A stretch of DNA of 40,524 nucleotides from JAWWPY01 sp964412845 (lineage in GTDB: Bacteria; Actinomycetota; Actinomycetes; Streptosporangiales; Streptosporangiaceae), in contig CAYPQM010000047.1 of the NCBI GenBank assembly GCA_964412845.1, positions 1 to 40,524 of the forward strand, written 5' to 3'. Position numbers and translations under genes: made by a program. Every line of letters begins with the position of its first letter. Position 1 is the stretch's first letter. Below are positions 1 to 7,422 of the stretch, one piece after another. The notes under the pieces were generated by a model, which worked only from the letters and a program-made list of their open reading frames with translations, had not been told where the DNA came from and ran no database searches.

Positions 1-1
1 C

Positions 2-64
2 AGCACCCAGCAGCTGGCCACCGCGCTCGCGCACGCCAAGCAGAGCCTGGCCGGAGGCAGCTGA
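2..64 (+). CDS. 3' end of an unidentified gene (partial)
   Basis: An open frame enters from the left edge and stops at TGA 62-64. It gives a 20-residue tail rich in Ala and Gln that ends in LAGGS. The tail is too short to assign. It stops 27 nt before the response regulator start, on the same strand, so it could be the upstream gene of the same transcript. The composition suits a coding C-terminus in a high-GC genome, but no domain can be seen. Confidence 0.35.
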   Translation, partial: STQQLATALAHAKQSLAGGS

Positions 65-91
65 CGCCATCCTGAATGCCGTTTAAGGAAC

Positions 92-772
92 GTGCGCGAT
101 ACTGGCCGGGTGCGGGTCCTCGTAGTCGACGATGACGAGGCGGTACGCAGCGCGCTGACCCACGCGCTGCACCGCGACGGCTACGAGGTATCCACGGCGG
201 CCGACGGCACCACCGCGCTGGCCACGCTGCTGCGGAACCGGCATGAGGCCGTCGTGCTCGACATCCTCATGCCGGAGCCGGGCGGGCTCGAGGTCTGCCG
301 CGCGATCAGGGCACGCGGCGACGACACCCCGATCCTGATGCTGACCGCGCGAGACCTGGTGTCCGACCGGGTCGCCGGGCTGGACGCCGGCGCCGACGAC
401 TACCTGGCCAAGCCGTTCGCGCTGGAGGAGCTGCGGGCGCGGCTACGCGCGTTGTTGCGGCGCAGCGGCGCGGGCGCCGACGTGCTCCGGTTCACCGATA
501 TCGAACTCGATCTCGCGGCGCACCAGGCAAGTCGCCGCGGTGAACGGCTGCCGCTGACCAAGACCGAATTCGCGTTGCTCGAATTGTTCGTCCGCAACCC
601 GGGGCGGGTGCTGTCCCGGACCCAGATATTCGAATCGGTGTGGGGGTACGATTTCGGCCCGGAATCGAACGGGCTGTGGGTCTATATCAGCTATTTGCGT
701 CGGAAGTTGGGCGAGCCGCGACTGATCCAGACCGTCCGCGGGATCGGCTACGTGCTGCGGGAAGGGACATGA
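92..772 (+). CDS. OmpR/PhoB-family response regulator (MprA-like)
   Basis: This is a DNA-binding response regulator of 226 aa, expected to be phosphorylated by the kinase encoded next. The receiver domain spans about residues 8-120: acidic pocket D13-D15, phospho-acceptor D57 in VVLDILMP, T85, Y104 and K107 in AKPFALEE. The OmpR-type winged helix spans about 130-224 and ends in VRGIGYVL. The receiver resembles mycobacterial MprA (LDAGADDY, KPFALEEL), which responds to envelope stress; function here is inferred. The GTG at 92 follows AAGGA at 85-89 with only 2 nt spacing, so GTG 110 (VRVLVVDDD) is a possible alternative start. The stop overlaps the next start as ATGA, implying translational coupling. 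Confidence 0.95.
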   Translation: MRDTGRVRVLVVDDDEAVRSALTHALHRDGYEVSTAADGTTALATLLRNRHEAVVLDILMPEPGGLEVCRAIRARGDDTPILMLTARDLVSDRVAGLDAGADDYLAKPFALEELRARLRALLRRSGAGADVLRFTDIELDLAAHQASRRGERLPLTKTEFALLELFVRNPGRVLSRTQIFESVWGYDFGPESNGLWVYISYLRRKLGEPRLIQTVRGIGYVLREGT

Positions 773-2115
773 GCCTGCGCACCAGGGTCGCGATCGCCGT
801 TGGCATGGTCGTCTTCTGCGCGCTGGCGATTGTGGCGGCGGTTGTCTATCAGGCGGTCGGCGCGAACCTGCGTGGAAAGAACGACCAATCTCTGGTGCAG
901 GTGGCCAGAGAGGCACCGTCCATAGCGGCGAAGCTCAAACAAGCCGGTGCCGTCGGGCAGCTGGTCCCGTTCGGCAATACGCAGCTGCAGATCCTGCCCG
1001 GTGCCGCGGCTGGCCCGACGAACGGGTTCGTCAGCATCACCGATCACGATGTCCAGGTGGCGGACGGGAAGGACAAGCCGTATTTCCAGGACGAGACCTA
1101 CGGAAGCGTCGTCTACCGCATTTACACCATGCAGTTTCCGGGCAATTCCGGAGCGCTGGTCCGGGCCGCCCTGCCGGTGTCGGATACGGCATCGACCCAG
1201 ACGGCGCTGGGCTGGCTGCTCGTCGCGCTCGTACCGGTCGGCGCGATTGGCGCGGCGGTGACGGCGCGGCTGGCCGCGGGCCGGGTGTTGCGCCCGGTGG
1301 GCCGGCTGACCGAAACCGTCGAGCGGATCAGGGCCACCGGCGACCTCAGCGCGCCGATCGAGACGCCAGGCCAGGACGAGATCAGCCGGCTCGGGCAGGC
1401 ATTCGCCGCGATGACGGCCGCGCTGGACGAATCGGCGGGCGCGCAACGCCGGCTGGTCGCCGACGCCTCGCACGAGTTGCGCACCCCGCTCACCAGCCTG
1501 ATCACCAACCTCGAACTGCTCGCTGAACGGCCGGACGATCCCAGCGCGCCGGCACTGGCCGCGGCCGCGCTGGCCGAGGCGGGCGAGCTGCGCGTGCTGA
1601 TCAATGACCTGGTCGAGCTCGCTCGTGACGGGCGGGCCTCGTTCCACATCGAAGACGTCCGGCTGGATCTGGTCGCGGAACGAGTCGCAGCGCGGGCCGC
1701 CGGCCGGGCGTCGGGGCTACGGTACGAGCTCGACTGCTGGCCGACGCTGGTCCGGGGCGATCCGGACGCCCTGGAACGGGCGATCGGTAACCTGGTGGAC
1801 AACGCGCTGAAATGGAGCCAGCCGGATGGTCGCATCCGCATCTCCGCATCCGGCGGGACGGTCGAAGTCAGCGACGACGGGCCGGGAATTTCTGCGGACG
1901 ACCTGCCCTACATTTTCGACCGCTTTTACCGGTCGGCAAAGGCGCGGGCGCTGCCCGGCTCGGGCCTCGGCCTTGCGATCGTCCGCAGGATCGCCGACAT
2001 GCACGGCGGAACCGTCGAGGCGATTCCGCTGCAGCAAGGGGTGAAATTCCGCATCAGCGTGCCAGAGATCGCCATCGATCCGCCCCTTACCGAACGGCCC
2101 CCGGTACGCAGCTGA
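769..2115 (+). CDS. Two-component sensor histidine kinase
   Basis: This 448-aa membrane histidine kinase is the probable partner of the upstream regulator. TM1 is about residues 7-30, followed by a periplasmic sensor of about 115 aa, TM2 about 147-167 and a HAMP domain. The phospho-acceptor H235 lies in ASHELRTP. The ATPase domain shows the N box with N341 (DNALKWS), G1 at D369 (DDGPGIS) and G2 GSGLGLAIV. The ATG at 769 overlaps the regulator stop as ATGA and follows GAAGGG at 761-766. The frame stays open further upstream, but that part lies inside the regulator and is rejected. The arrangement matches MprAB-type systems; the signal is not visible from sequence. Confidence 0.95.
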   Translation: MSLRTRVAIAVGMVVFCALAIVAAVVYQAVGANLRGKNDQSLVQVAREAPSIAAKLKQAGAVGQLVPFGNTQLQILPGAAAGPTNGFVSITDHDVQVADGKDKPYFQDETYGSVVYRIYTMQFPGNSGALVRAALPVSDTASTQTALGWLLVALVPVGAIGAAVTARLAAGRVLRPVGRLTETVERIRATGDLSAPIETPGQDEISRLGQAFAAMTAALDESAGAQRRLVADASHELRTPLTSLITNLELLAERPDDPSAPALAAAALAEAGELRVLINDLVELARDGRASFHIEDVRLDLVAERVAARAAGRASGLRYELDCWPTLVRGDPDALERAIGNLVDNALKWSQPDGRIRISASGGTVEVSDDGPGISADDLPYIFDRFYRSAKARALPGSGLGLAIVRRIADMHGGTVEAIPLQQGVKFRISVPEIAIDPPLTERPPVRS

Positions 2116-2258
2116 CCCTGCCGCTCCCGCTCCCGCCCCGCGACCAGTCGACGATGACCTCGGCCACGCTGATTTCCTGGCTAGCCTGGCTCGGGCGCTG
2201 CAATACCGAACCGCTGTTGTGAGCGCATCCGGTCAGCAACCCTCCGTGGCTGCTGACC

Positions 2259-2312
2259 TTCGAGTCGCCGCGGATAGCGCGACGGCGGGCAGGCTGCCGG
2301 GCAAGCTAACAG
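2259..2312 (+). repeat. Direct repeat copy A (~54 bp)
   Basis: This begins TTCGAGTCGCCGCGG, has a short variable middle, and ends GGGCAAGCTAACAG. A near-identical 56-bp copy lies at 3153-3208 in the same orientation, so the pair brackets the nucleotidyltransferase gene. The copies differ mainly between GCGG and ACGGCGGG and by one inserted T. Confidence 0.75.
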
Positions 2313-2318
2313 CAGAAC

Positions 2319-2324
2319 TAGGCT
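2319..2324 (+). promoter_or_regulatory. Candidate -10 element for leaderless nucleotidyltransferase
   Basis: TAGGCT fits the actinobacterial -10 pattern TANNNT and ends 7 nt before GTG 2332, the spacing expected of a leaderless transcript. No clear -35 is seen. Confidence 0.35.
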
Positions 2325-2331
2325 GGCCAGG

Positions 2332-3063
2332 GTGACCAGCGTGCCGGCGGCCGTAAGTGCGCTTGCGGATTGTCTTGCCCATCTGGGCTGGGTGGCCGAC
2401 CTGCTGGTGGCCGGTTCCCTGGCCACGGGGGACTATGTCCCTGGTGTCAGTGACCTCGACCTTGTGGCCCTGACCGAGGGCCCGGTTGGCCGGGCGCGGC
2501 AGGAGGTTCTGACCGGCCTGCACCGCGAACTGGACCACGGGGTCGCTAAGGGCCTGGACCTGGGGTGTGTGTATGTCGATGCGGACCGGCTGGCCGACGC
2601 TGCGGCACTGCATCCGACGTGGACCCACGGCTCGCTGGTCCACCGCAGCCTTTCCGGGGTGACGCGCGCCGAGCTGGTGCGGCACGGCTTCGCCGTCCTG
2701 GGGCGGCCGCCGGCCGCCGTGCTGCCGGACATGACCGACGATGACGTTCGGCGCGCCGCGCGCGCGGAGCTGTGCGGGTACTGGGCGCGGGCCGCGGGCC
2801 GGCCGCTGATGTGGCTGAACCCGGTGATCGCTGACCTGGGACTGACCTCGATGGCCCGGGGCCGCCACGCCCTTGAGACGGGCCAGCTCCTGACCAAGAC
2901 GCAGGCGGTGGAGCAGGCGAATGCGCCAGCGTGGCTGCGTGCGCAGCTCCGCGCCCGGCGCCGGGGCGAGCAGGTTGTCTCACCCCGGACCCGGACAGCG
3001 CTGATCGCGTGGCGGGACGCACGGCGAACCGTGGCCAGGGCAGGCTGCCGGGCCCCAGGCTGA
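2332..3063 (+). CDS. Nucleotidyltransferase, aminoglycoside adenylyltransferase-like
   Basis: This 243-aa protein has a pol-beta-type nucleotidyltransferase core. The signature GS (G28-S29) is followed by SDLDL with metal-ligand candidates D41 and D43. A helical C-terminal half (WLNPVIADLGLTSMARGRHAL and onward) resembles the DUF4111-like tail of AadA-type streptomycin/spectinomycin adenylyltransferases. By family it would transfer a nucleotide, probably AMP, to a small hydroxylated substrate; the substrate cannot be read from sequence. The GTG at 2332 is preceded by a TANNNT element at leaderless spacing. GTG 2341, with AGGG at 2329-2332, is an alternative start. The gene sits alone between two copies of a ~55-bp direct repeat. 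Confidence 0.8.
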   Translation: MTSVPAAVSALADCLAHLGWVADLLVAGSLATGDYVPGVSDLDLVALTEGPVGRARQEVLTGLHRELDHGVAKGLDLGCVYVDADRLADAAALHPTWTHGSLVHRSLSGVTRAELVRHGFAVLGRPPAAVLPDMTDDDVRRAARAELCGYWARAAGRPLMWLNPVIADLGLTSMARGRHALETGQLLTKTQAVEQANAPAWLRAQLRARRRGEQVVSPRTRTALIAWRDARRTVARAGCRAPG

Positions 3064-3523
3064 ACGCACACGTCCGCTCAGCCAGCTACCAAACAGAAAC
3101 GGGCAGCCCGCAACGCTGGCGAGCATGCGCACTAATCTGAGCCAAGCCGGGGTTCGAGTCGCCGCGGGATGGTACGACGGCGGGCAGGCTGCCTGGGCAA
3201 GCTAACAGGCATTCGCAGGTGGGACCCCATCCGCTGCTCGCGGATCCAGATTGCGTGGTGTGCGGGCTGCTGGCCCACATCCCCGCGTCCTCAAGGGGTC
3301 CCTCCCTGCGCTTACATCTAATCGCTACCCGCCCGGCAACGCGCAGAGCCCAACGTCCTGTATTGCCGGGACCTGCGCCCACGACAGGCCCCCCGCGAAG
3401 ATGCCGATCAGGTCACCCCTCAGCAGGCTCATGATGGCACTGGCTGGCGGCCACACTGGTCAGTGATCGCGGTGGCCGGGCGTCGCCCGTCAGGCGAGCG
3501 CCTCTGGTGTAGCTGGGCCGGGC
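3064..3523. other. Convergent intergenic region without a gene
   Basis: These 460 bases lie between two genes that end toward each other. Their only clear content is repeat copy B (3153-3208). Short open frames here have poor codon bias, no ribosome-binding sites and no recognisable motifs. No strong terminator hairpin was found by eye. Confidence 0.5.
3153..3208 (+). repeat. Direct repeat copy B (~56 bp)
   Basis: This is the second copy of the element at 2259-2312. No gene follows it, so if copy A carries promoter function, copy B is a non-functional duplicate. The preceding GGGGTTCGAGTC looks like a tRNA T-loop, but no cloverleaf can be built. Confidence 0.75.
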
Positions 3524-4546
3524 TCAGCCGTCCCAGCGGACGGCGATCTTCTTTCCTGGGCCGGGCAGTGGCAGGGACTCTGCTTCCGCCGTCACCGCAT
3601 CGCGTTCCGCGCGCGACAGCCGGCGCCAGGGCTGGACTGTCAGCGCGGTGCCTGCGCGCCGCCAGATCCCGGCAATCTCTCCGCTGAGGAGGAGCCCGCC
3701 GGGCCAGACGCGCGGGGTCCACAGCGCGTGGCGGCGGTCAGCGTCAGGGACCAGCAGGTCGCGGTCGGCTCCCTGGAGGAGGAGATAGGGGTCGCCGCTG
3801 GGAAGCAGCCGTGCGGGTGCGGCGGGCGGCGGTGCGGCGCGCAGGGCGGCCTCGTCTTGGCTGAGGATCCACGCATCGCCGGCCGGTGTGCGGACCGGCG
3901 TCAGCGACGTGCGGAGCGCCTCGAACGCCGCGATGCCGGGCCGCCGGCCGATCCCCGCCCACTGGCCGAAGGCCTCGGGCGTGGCGGGGCCGTAGATGTG
4001 CAGGTACCGGCGGGCGAGTTCCAGGCGGGCGTCGCGGGGATCAATCTGCGGTGGCGGCACGGTCCAGACGGCCGGCTGCCGCGCTCCTTCCCAGCGGATC
4101 ACGACCGTGCCGGTGGCCGCCGCGTACCTGAGGCTGTTGGGGTGCACGCCCAGCGCGCGGCCCGCCTCTCCGTAGGGCATCCGCGCGCCGCCGAGGAGAG
4201 CCCTCAGCCGGGCGGCAAGGTCCTCCGCCCGCTGCCGGCCCCGGGCATCATCGGGCAGCGTCCCGAGCGAGAAAACGGCGAGGTCGGGCGCAGCGACCAC
4301 GAAGACGTTGAACCGCGGGCCCCAGATCTGGACAAGTGAGGGGTCCTCCCACGTGGCGGGCCCGGTCCCCGCCACGCGCGCGTGGATCGAGAGAAGCGCG
4401 GCCCGGGGCATGCTGTCCTGCAGCCCCGCCCAGGCGGCGCGGCGCAGCGAATCGGAGCCGTGCGCAACTCGCTCGCCAAGGCCGCCGATGTGCTGCCGGA
4501 ACGCCAGGATCTGCCGCCGCGTGAGGTCGAGCCGAGTCGTGGTCAC
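3524..4546 (-). CDS. Winged-helix HTH_42 (AlkZ/YcaQ-like) DNA-binding protein
   Basis: This 340-aa protein belongs to the family of three tandem winged helices that includes the DNA glycosylase AlkZ, which unhooks bulky or crosslinked alkylation adducts. It starts MTTTRLDLTRRQILAFRQ, typical of actinobacterial members, and ends IAVRWDG. The catalytic QxQ/QxD motif should sit at GLQ-x-x before PRAALLSIHARV; here it reads Q43-D44-S45, so the second catalytic residue is not canonical and glycosylase activity is doubtful. GTG 4546 was chosen because GGGGGTGG lies about 8 nt upstream and the homologous N-terminus begins there. The frame is open to 4657, but that extension looks non-coding. It is divergent from the next gene across 204 bp. 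Confidence 0.85.
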   Translation of the reverse strand: MTTTRLDLTRRQILAFRQHIGGLGERVAHGSDSLRRAAWAGLQDSMPRAALLSIHARVAGTGPATWEDPSLVQIWGPRFNVFVVAAPDLAVFSLGTLPDDARGRQRAEDLAARLRALLGGARMPYGEAGRALGVHPNSLRYAAATGTVVIRWEGARQPAVWTVPPPQIDPRDARLELARRYLHIYGPATPEAFGQWAGIGRRPGIAAFEALRTSLTPVRTPAGDAWILSQDEAALRAAPPPAAPARLLPSGDPYLLLQGADRDLLVPDADRRHALWTPRVWPGGLLLSGEIAGIWRRAGTALTVQPWRRLSRAERDAVTAEAESLPLPGPGKKIAVRWDG

Positions 4547-4750
4547 ATTCACCACCCCCAGACGTTCCCCGCCAGATCCGCCGACCATACAGCCGTGCGT
4601 TCCTCCGTCGTGACCGCAGTGCCAGTTCGGTGCCTGCCACTGGCGCATACCCGCCAAGATCCACGGGCCATGCTGGCTGCTCGGCTGGAAACGCTGACCG
4701 GGTTGCCAGCCGGATTGCGCTCAGGCTGGGGTCTGACTGACACTGGCGGC

Positions 4751-7333
4751 ATGGTTTTGCAGGAACGGGGCCTGCCGCTGGCTCTGCTGGCTGACTACGC
4801 TGATCAGGCCCGCCGGGGCGAGGGCCGGGTCGTGCTCGTCGCCGGGGAGGCGGGGGTGGGGAAGTCGGCGCTGCTGGAGCAGTTCGCCGCCGGCCTGACT
4901 GATGCGCGCTGGTACTGGGGGGCATGCGACGGGCTGTTCACGCCGCGCCCGCTGGGGGCGTTCCTGGATATCGCGGGCCAGCTGGGCGGGACGCTGGCCC
5001 GCCTGGACCGGGCCCAGGCTCCCCGGGATGAGCTGTTCACCGCGCTGCTGGGCGAGTTCGGCCAGCCGGGCGGGCTGCGCGTGGTCGTCGTCGAGGACAT
5101 CCACTGGGCCGATGAGGCGACCCTGGATCTGCTCCGGTTCCTGGCCCGGCGGATCGGCGAGATCCCGGTCTTGATCGTGGCGACCTACCGGGAGGATGAG
5201 CTGGCGGTGAGCTATCCGCTGCGGGTGGCGCTCGGCGAGCTCGCGGTACAGCGCTGTACCCGGCGGATCGAACTGGCGCCGCTGTCGCCCGGGGCGGTCG
5301 AGGTCATGGCCGCCGGCAGCGGCCTGGATGCCGCCGAACTGCACCGGGTCACCGGCGGAAATCCCTTCTATGTCGCAGAGGTGCTGCAGACCGGGCTGGA
5401 TAGGGTGCCGCGGTCAGCCCGGGACGCGGTGCTGGCCCGCGCCGCACGGTTCGGGCCGCAAGCGCGCGGCGTGCTCTACGTCGCGGCGCTGATCGGCGCC
5501 ACGATCGAGCCGTGGCTGCTCGAGCGGGCCGCCGCCGCCTCGCCGGGGATAGTCGATGAGCTGGCTGAGTCCGGGCTGCTGGTGGCAGATGGGGCGGCGC
5601 TGCGGTTCCGGCATGAGATCGCCCGCCGCGCGGTGGAAGAGGCGGTCCCCGGGCACCGCCTGCCGGCCATCCACGCCGCCATCCTGGCCGCGCTGCGCGA
5701 CTCCGGCTGCGAAGACCACGCCAGGCTGGCCTTCCACGCCGAGGCGGCCGGTGATGGGCCCGCCGCGCTGCATCACGCCACCCGGGCCGGGCACTGGGCC
5801 GTCGAGCTTGGCTCGCATCGCGAAGCAGCCGCGCAGTTCGAGCGGGCCCTCCGCTTCGCCGCCGACGAGCCTCCCGAGGCGCTCGCTGCCCGTCATGTCG
5901 ACCTGGCCGATGAGCTGCGCGTGATCGACAGCCCCGGCGCCGCCGCGGACGCCTACCAGCGGGCACTGGGGCTGTGGCGTGAGGCTGGCGACCGGCTGCG
6001 CGAAGGTGACACCCTGCGCCGGAGCGCGGGTGCCCTGTGGCGGCTGTGCCGTGGCCGTGAGGCGGCCACCGCCTGGGCCGACGCGCTGCGGGTCCTGGAG
6101 CCGCTCGGCCCGACCGTCGAGCTGGCCCATGCCTATGTCAGCGTCGCCGGCCACCGGGTGGTAGATATGCGATTCGGCGAGGCGATCGCGCTCGCCCGGC
6201 AGGCACGGGAGATCGCCGACCGGCTCGGTTGCCACGAGGTGCAGAGTTCCGTGCTCAATGTCGAGGCGGTGGCCGCCTGGTCCGCCGGGGAGGAATGGGA
6301 GACGCTGCTCCAACGGGCTCTGGCCGTGGCGCTCGATCACGGTGCCGCTGCGCAGGCGGGGTTTCTCTACAGCAACCTGCACGAGCTGAGCTGCGGCCGC
6401 CAGCGCTATGCCGAATCCGGGCCGTACTACCTCGACGGCGTCGCCTACTGTGCGGAACACGACCTCGGCATCTACCTTTCCTGCCTGCAGGGGGTGCGGA
6501 CCGCGACGTTGGACCGGCTGGGCCGGTGGGACGAGTCGGTCATGCTCAGCGGGGTAGTGCTGCGGCGAGTGCTCGCCTCTCCCGTGAACCGGATGATCCC
6601 GCTGGGGACCCTCGGCCGGATCCGGGCCCGCCGCGGCGAGCCCGGCGCCTGGGAGTGCCTGGACGAGGCCATGGCCGCGGCGGACGGTACCGGCGAGCCC
6701 GGCTACGTGGTGCCCGCGCGGCTCGGCCGGGCGGAAGCGCGCTGGCTAGCGGGCGAGCTGGCGGCCGCGCGCCACGAAGCCGACCTGGCCGGCCAGGCAT
6801 CGGATGGCGCCGGCCCCTGGCTGCGTGGCGAGGTGGCTGCCTGGCTGCGCCGCACTGGATCAGATCGCCGGCCGCAGCCCGGGATCGCCGAGCCCTACCA
6901 GCTGCAACTCGACGGCGACTGGCGGAACGCGGCCAAGCTATGGGACGAGATCGGCTGCCCCTACGACGCGGCGCTGGCCCTGCTCGATTCAGCCGAGGAG
7001 CCCGCCCTGCGCCAGGCCCTGGACATCTGCCAGGACCTCGGCGCCACCGCCACCGCCCGCATCATCCGGCGCACCATGCGCAAGCTGGGCATCCGCTCGA
7101 TCCCGGCCGGCCAGCGCGCCGCCACCCGCGAGCATCCCCTCGGCCTGACCCGCCGCGAACGGGAAATCCTCGACCTTATCTGCACCGGGCGCACCAACGC
7201 GGAGATCGCCGCCCGCCTGGTCATCTCCGCTAAGACCGTCGACCACCACGTCTCCGCCATCTTGGCCAAGCTCGGCGTGCGCACCCGGCACGCGGCCGCG
7301 ATGCTCGCCACGGCCAGCCCCGCGCCGCGGTAG
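4751..7333 (+). CDS. LuxR-family ATP-binding (LAL-type) transcriptional regulator
   Basis: This 860-aa regulator of the large ATP-binding LuxR (LAL/MalT-like) type combines an N-terminal AAA/STAND ATPase, a long helical TPR-like middle and a C-terminal LuxR helix-turn-helix. Walker A is GEAGVGKS (residues 32-39) and Walker B is VVVEDIHWAD at about 115. The HTH is about 797-850 (LTRREREILDLI, then NAEIAARLVISAKTVDHHV). Proteins of this class are usually pathway-specific activators; the target is unknown. ATG 4751 matches the usual N-terminus, with the ATPase about 30 residues in. Upstream in-frame starts at 4382 and 4670 run into the divergent gene or its spacer. It converges on the MOSC fusion gene. 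Confidence 0.92.
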   Translation: MVLQERGLPLALLADYADQARRGEGRVVLVAGEAGVGKSALLEQFAAGLTDARWYWGACDGLFTPRPLGAFLDIAGQLGGTLARLDRAQAPRDELFTALLGEFGQPGGLRVVVVEDIHWADEATLDLLRFLARRIGEIPVLIVATYREDELAVSYPLRVALGELAVQRCTRRIELAPLSPGAVEVMAAGSGLDAAELHRVTGGNPFYVAEVLQTGLDRVPRSARDAVLARAARFGPQARGVLYVAALIGATIEPWLLERAAAASPGIVDELAESGLLVADGAALRFRHEIARRAVEEAVPGHRLPAIHAAILAALRDSGCEDHARLAFHAEAAGDGPAALHHATRAGHWAVELGSHREAAAQFERALRFAADEPPEALAARHVDLADELRVIDSPGAAADAYQRALGLWREAGDRLREGDTLRRSAGALWRLCRGREAATAWADALRVLEPLGPTVELAHAYVSVAGHRVVDMRFGEAIALARQAREIADRLGCHEVQSSVLNVEAVAAWSAGEEWETLLQRALAVALDHGAAAQAGFLYSNLHELSCGRQRYAESGPYYLDGVAYCAEHDLGIYLSCLQGVRTATLDRLGRWDESVMLSGVVLRRVLASPVNRMIPLGTLGRIRARRGEPGAWECLDEAMAAADGTGEPGYVVPARLGRAEARWLAGELAAARHEADLAGQASDGAGPWLRGEVAAWLRRTGSDRRPQPGIAEPYQLQLDGDWRNAAKLWDEIGCPYDAALALLDSAEEPALRQALDICQDLGATATARIIRRTMRKLGIRSIPAGQRAATREHPLGLTRREREILDLICTGRTNAEIAARLVISAKTVDHHVSAILAKLGVRTRHAAAMLATASPAPR

Positions 7334-7357
7334 CGGGATCCGCCGGGCAGCGGGGCT

Positions 7358-7405
7358 GGGCGGCACGAGGGCACCGTGCGGATACGGCGGTGCGGTCTGC
7401 CGCCC
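7358..7405. terminator. Nested hairpin between convergent genes
   Basis: The outer stem GGGCGGCA (7358-7365) pairs with TGCCGCCC (7398-7405). The inner stem GCACCG (7371-7376) pairs with CGGTGC (7388-7393). It occupies the 89-bp gap between two convergent genes, so it could end transcription from both sides. There is no T-tract, which is common in high-GC actinomycetes. Confidence 0.45.
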
Positions 7406-7422
7406 GGGCTGGCGCCCCTGGG

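Noticed and set aside
640..768. Longer N-terminus for the histidine kinase
   Set aside because: It lies inside the response regulator gene; ATG 769 has a ribosome-binding site and begins a normal TM1.
3140..3172. tRNA-like T-arm (GGGGTTCGAGTC) before repeat copy B
   Set aside because: No acceptor, anticodon or D arm can be paired in the 75 nt upstream, and copy A lacks the same flank.
4382..4750. Longer N-terminus for the first LuxR-type regulator
   Set aside because: It overlaps the divergent AlkZ-like gene, has no family similarity, and the usual N-terminus begins at 4751.
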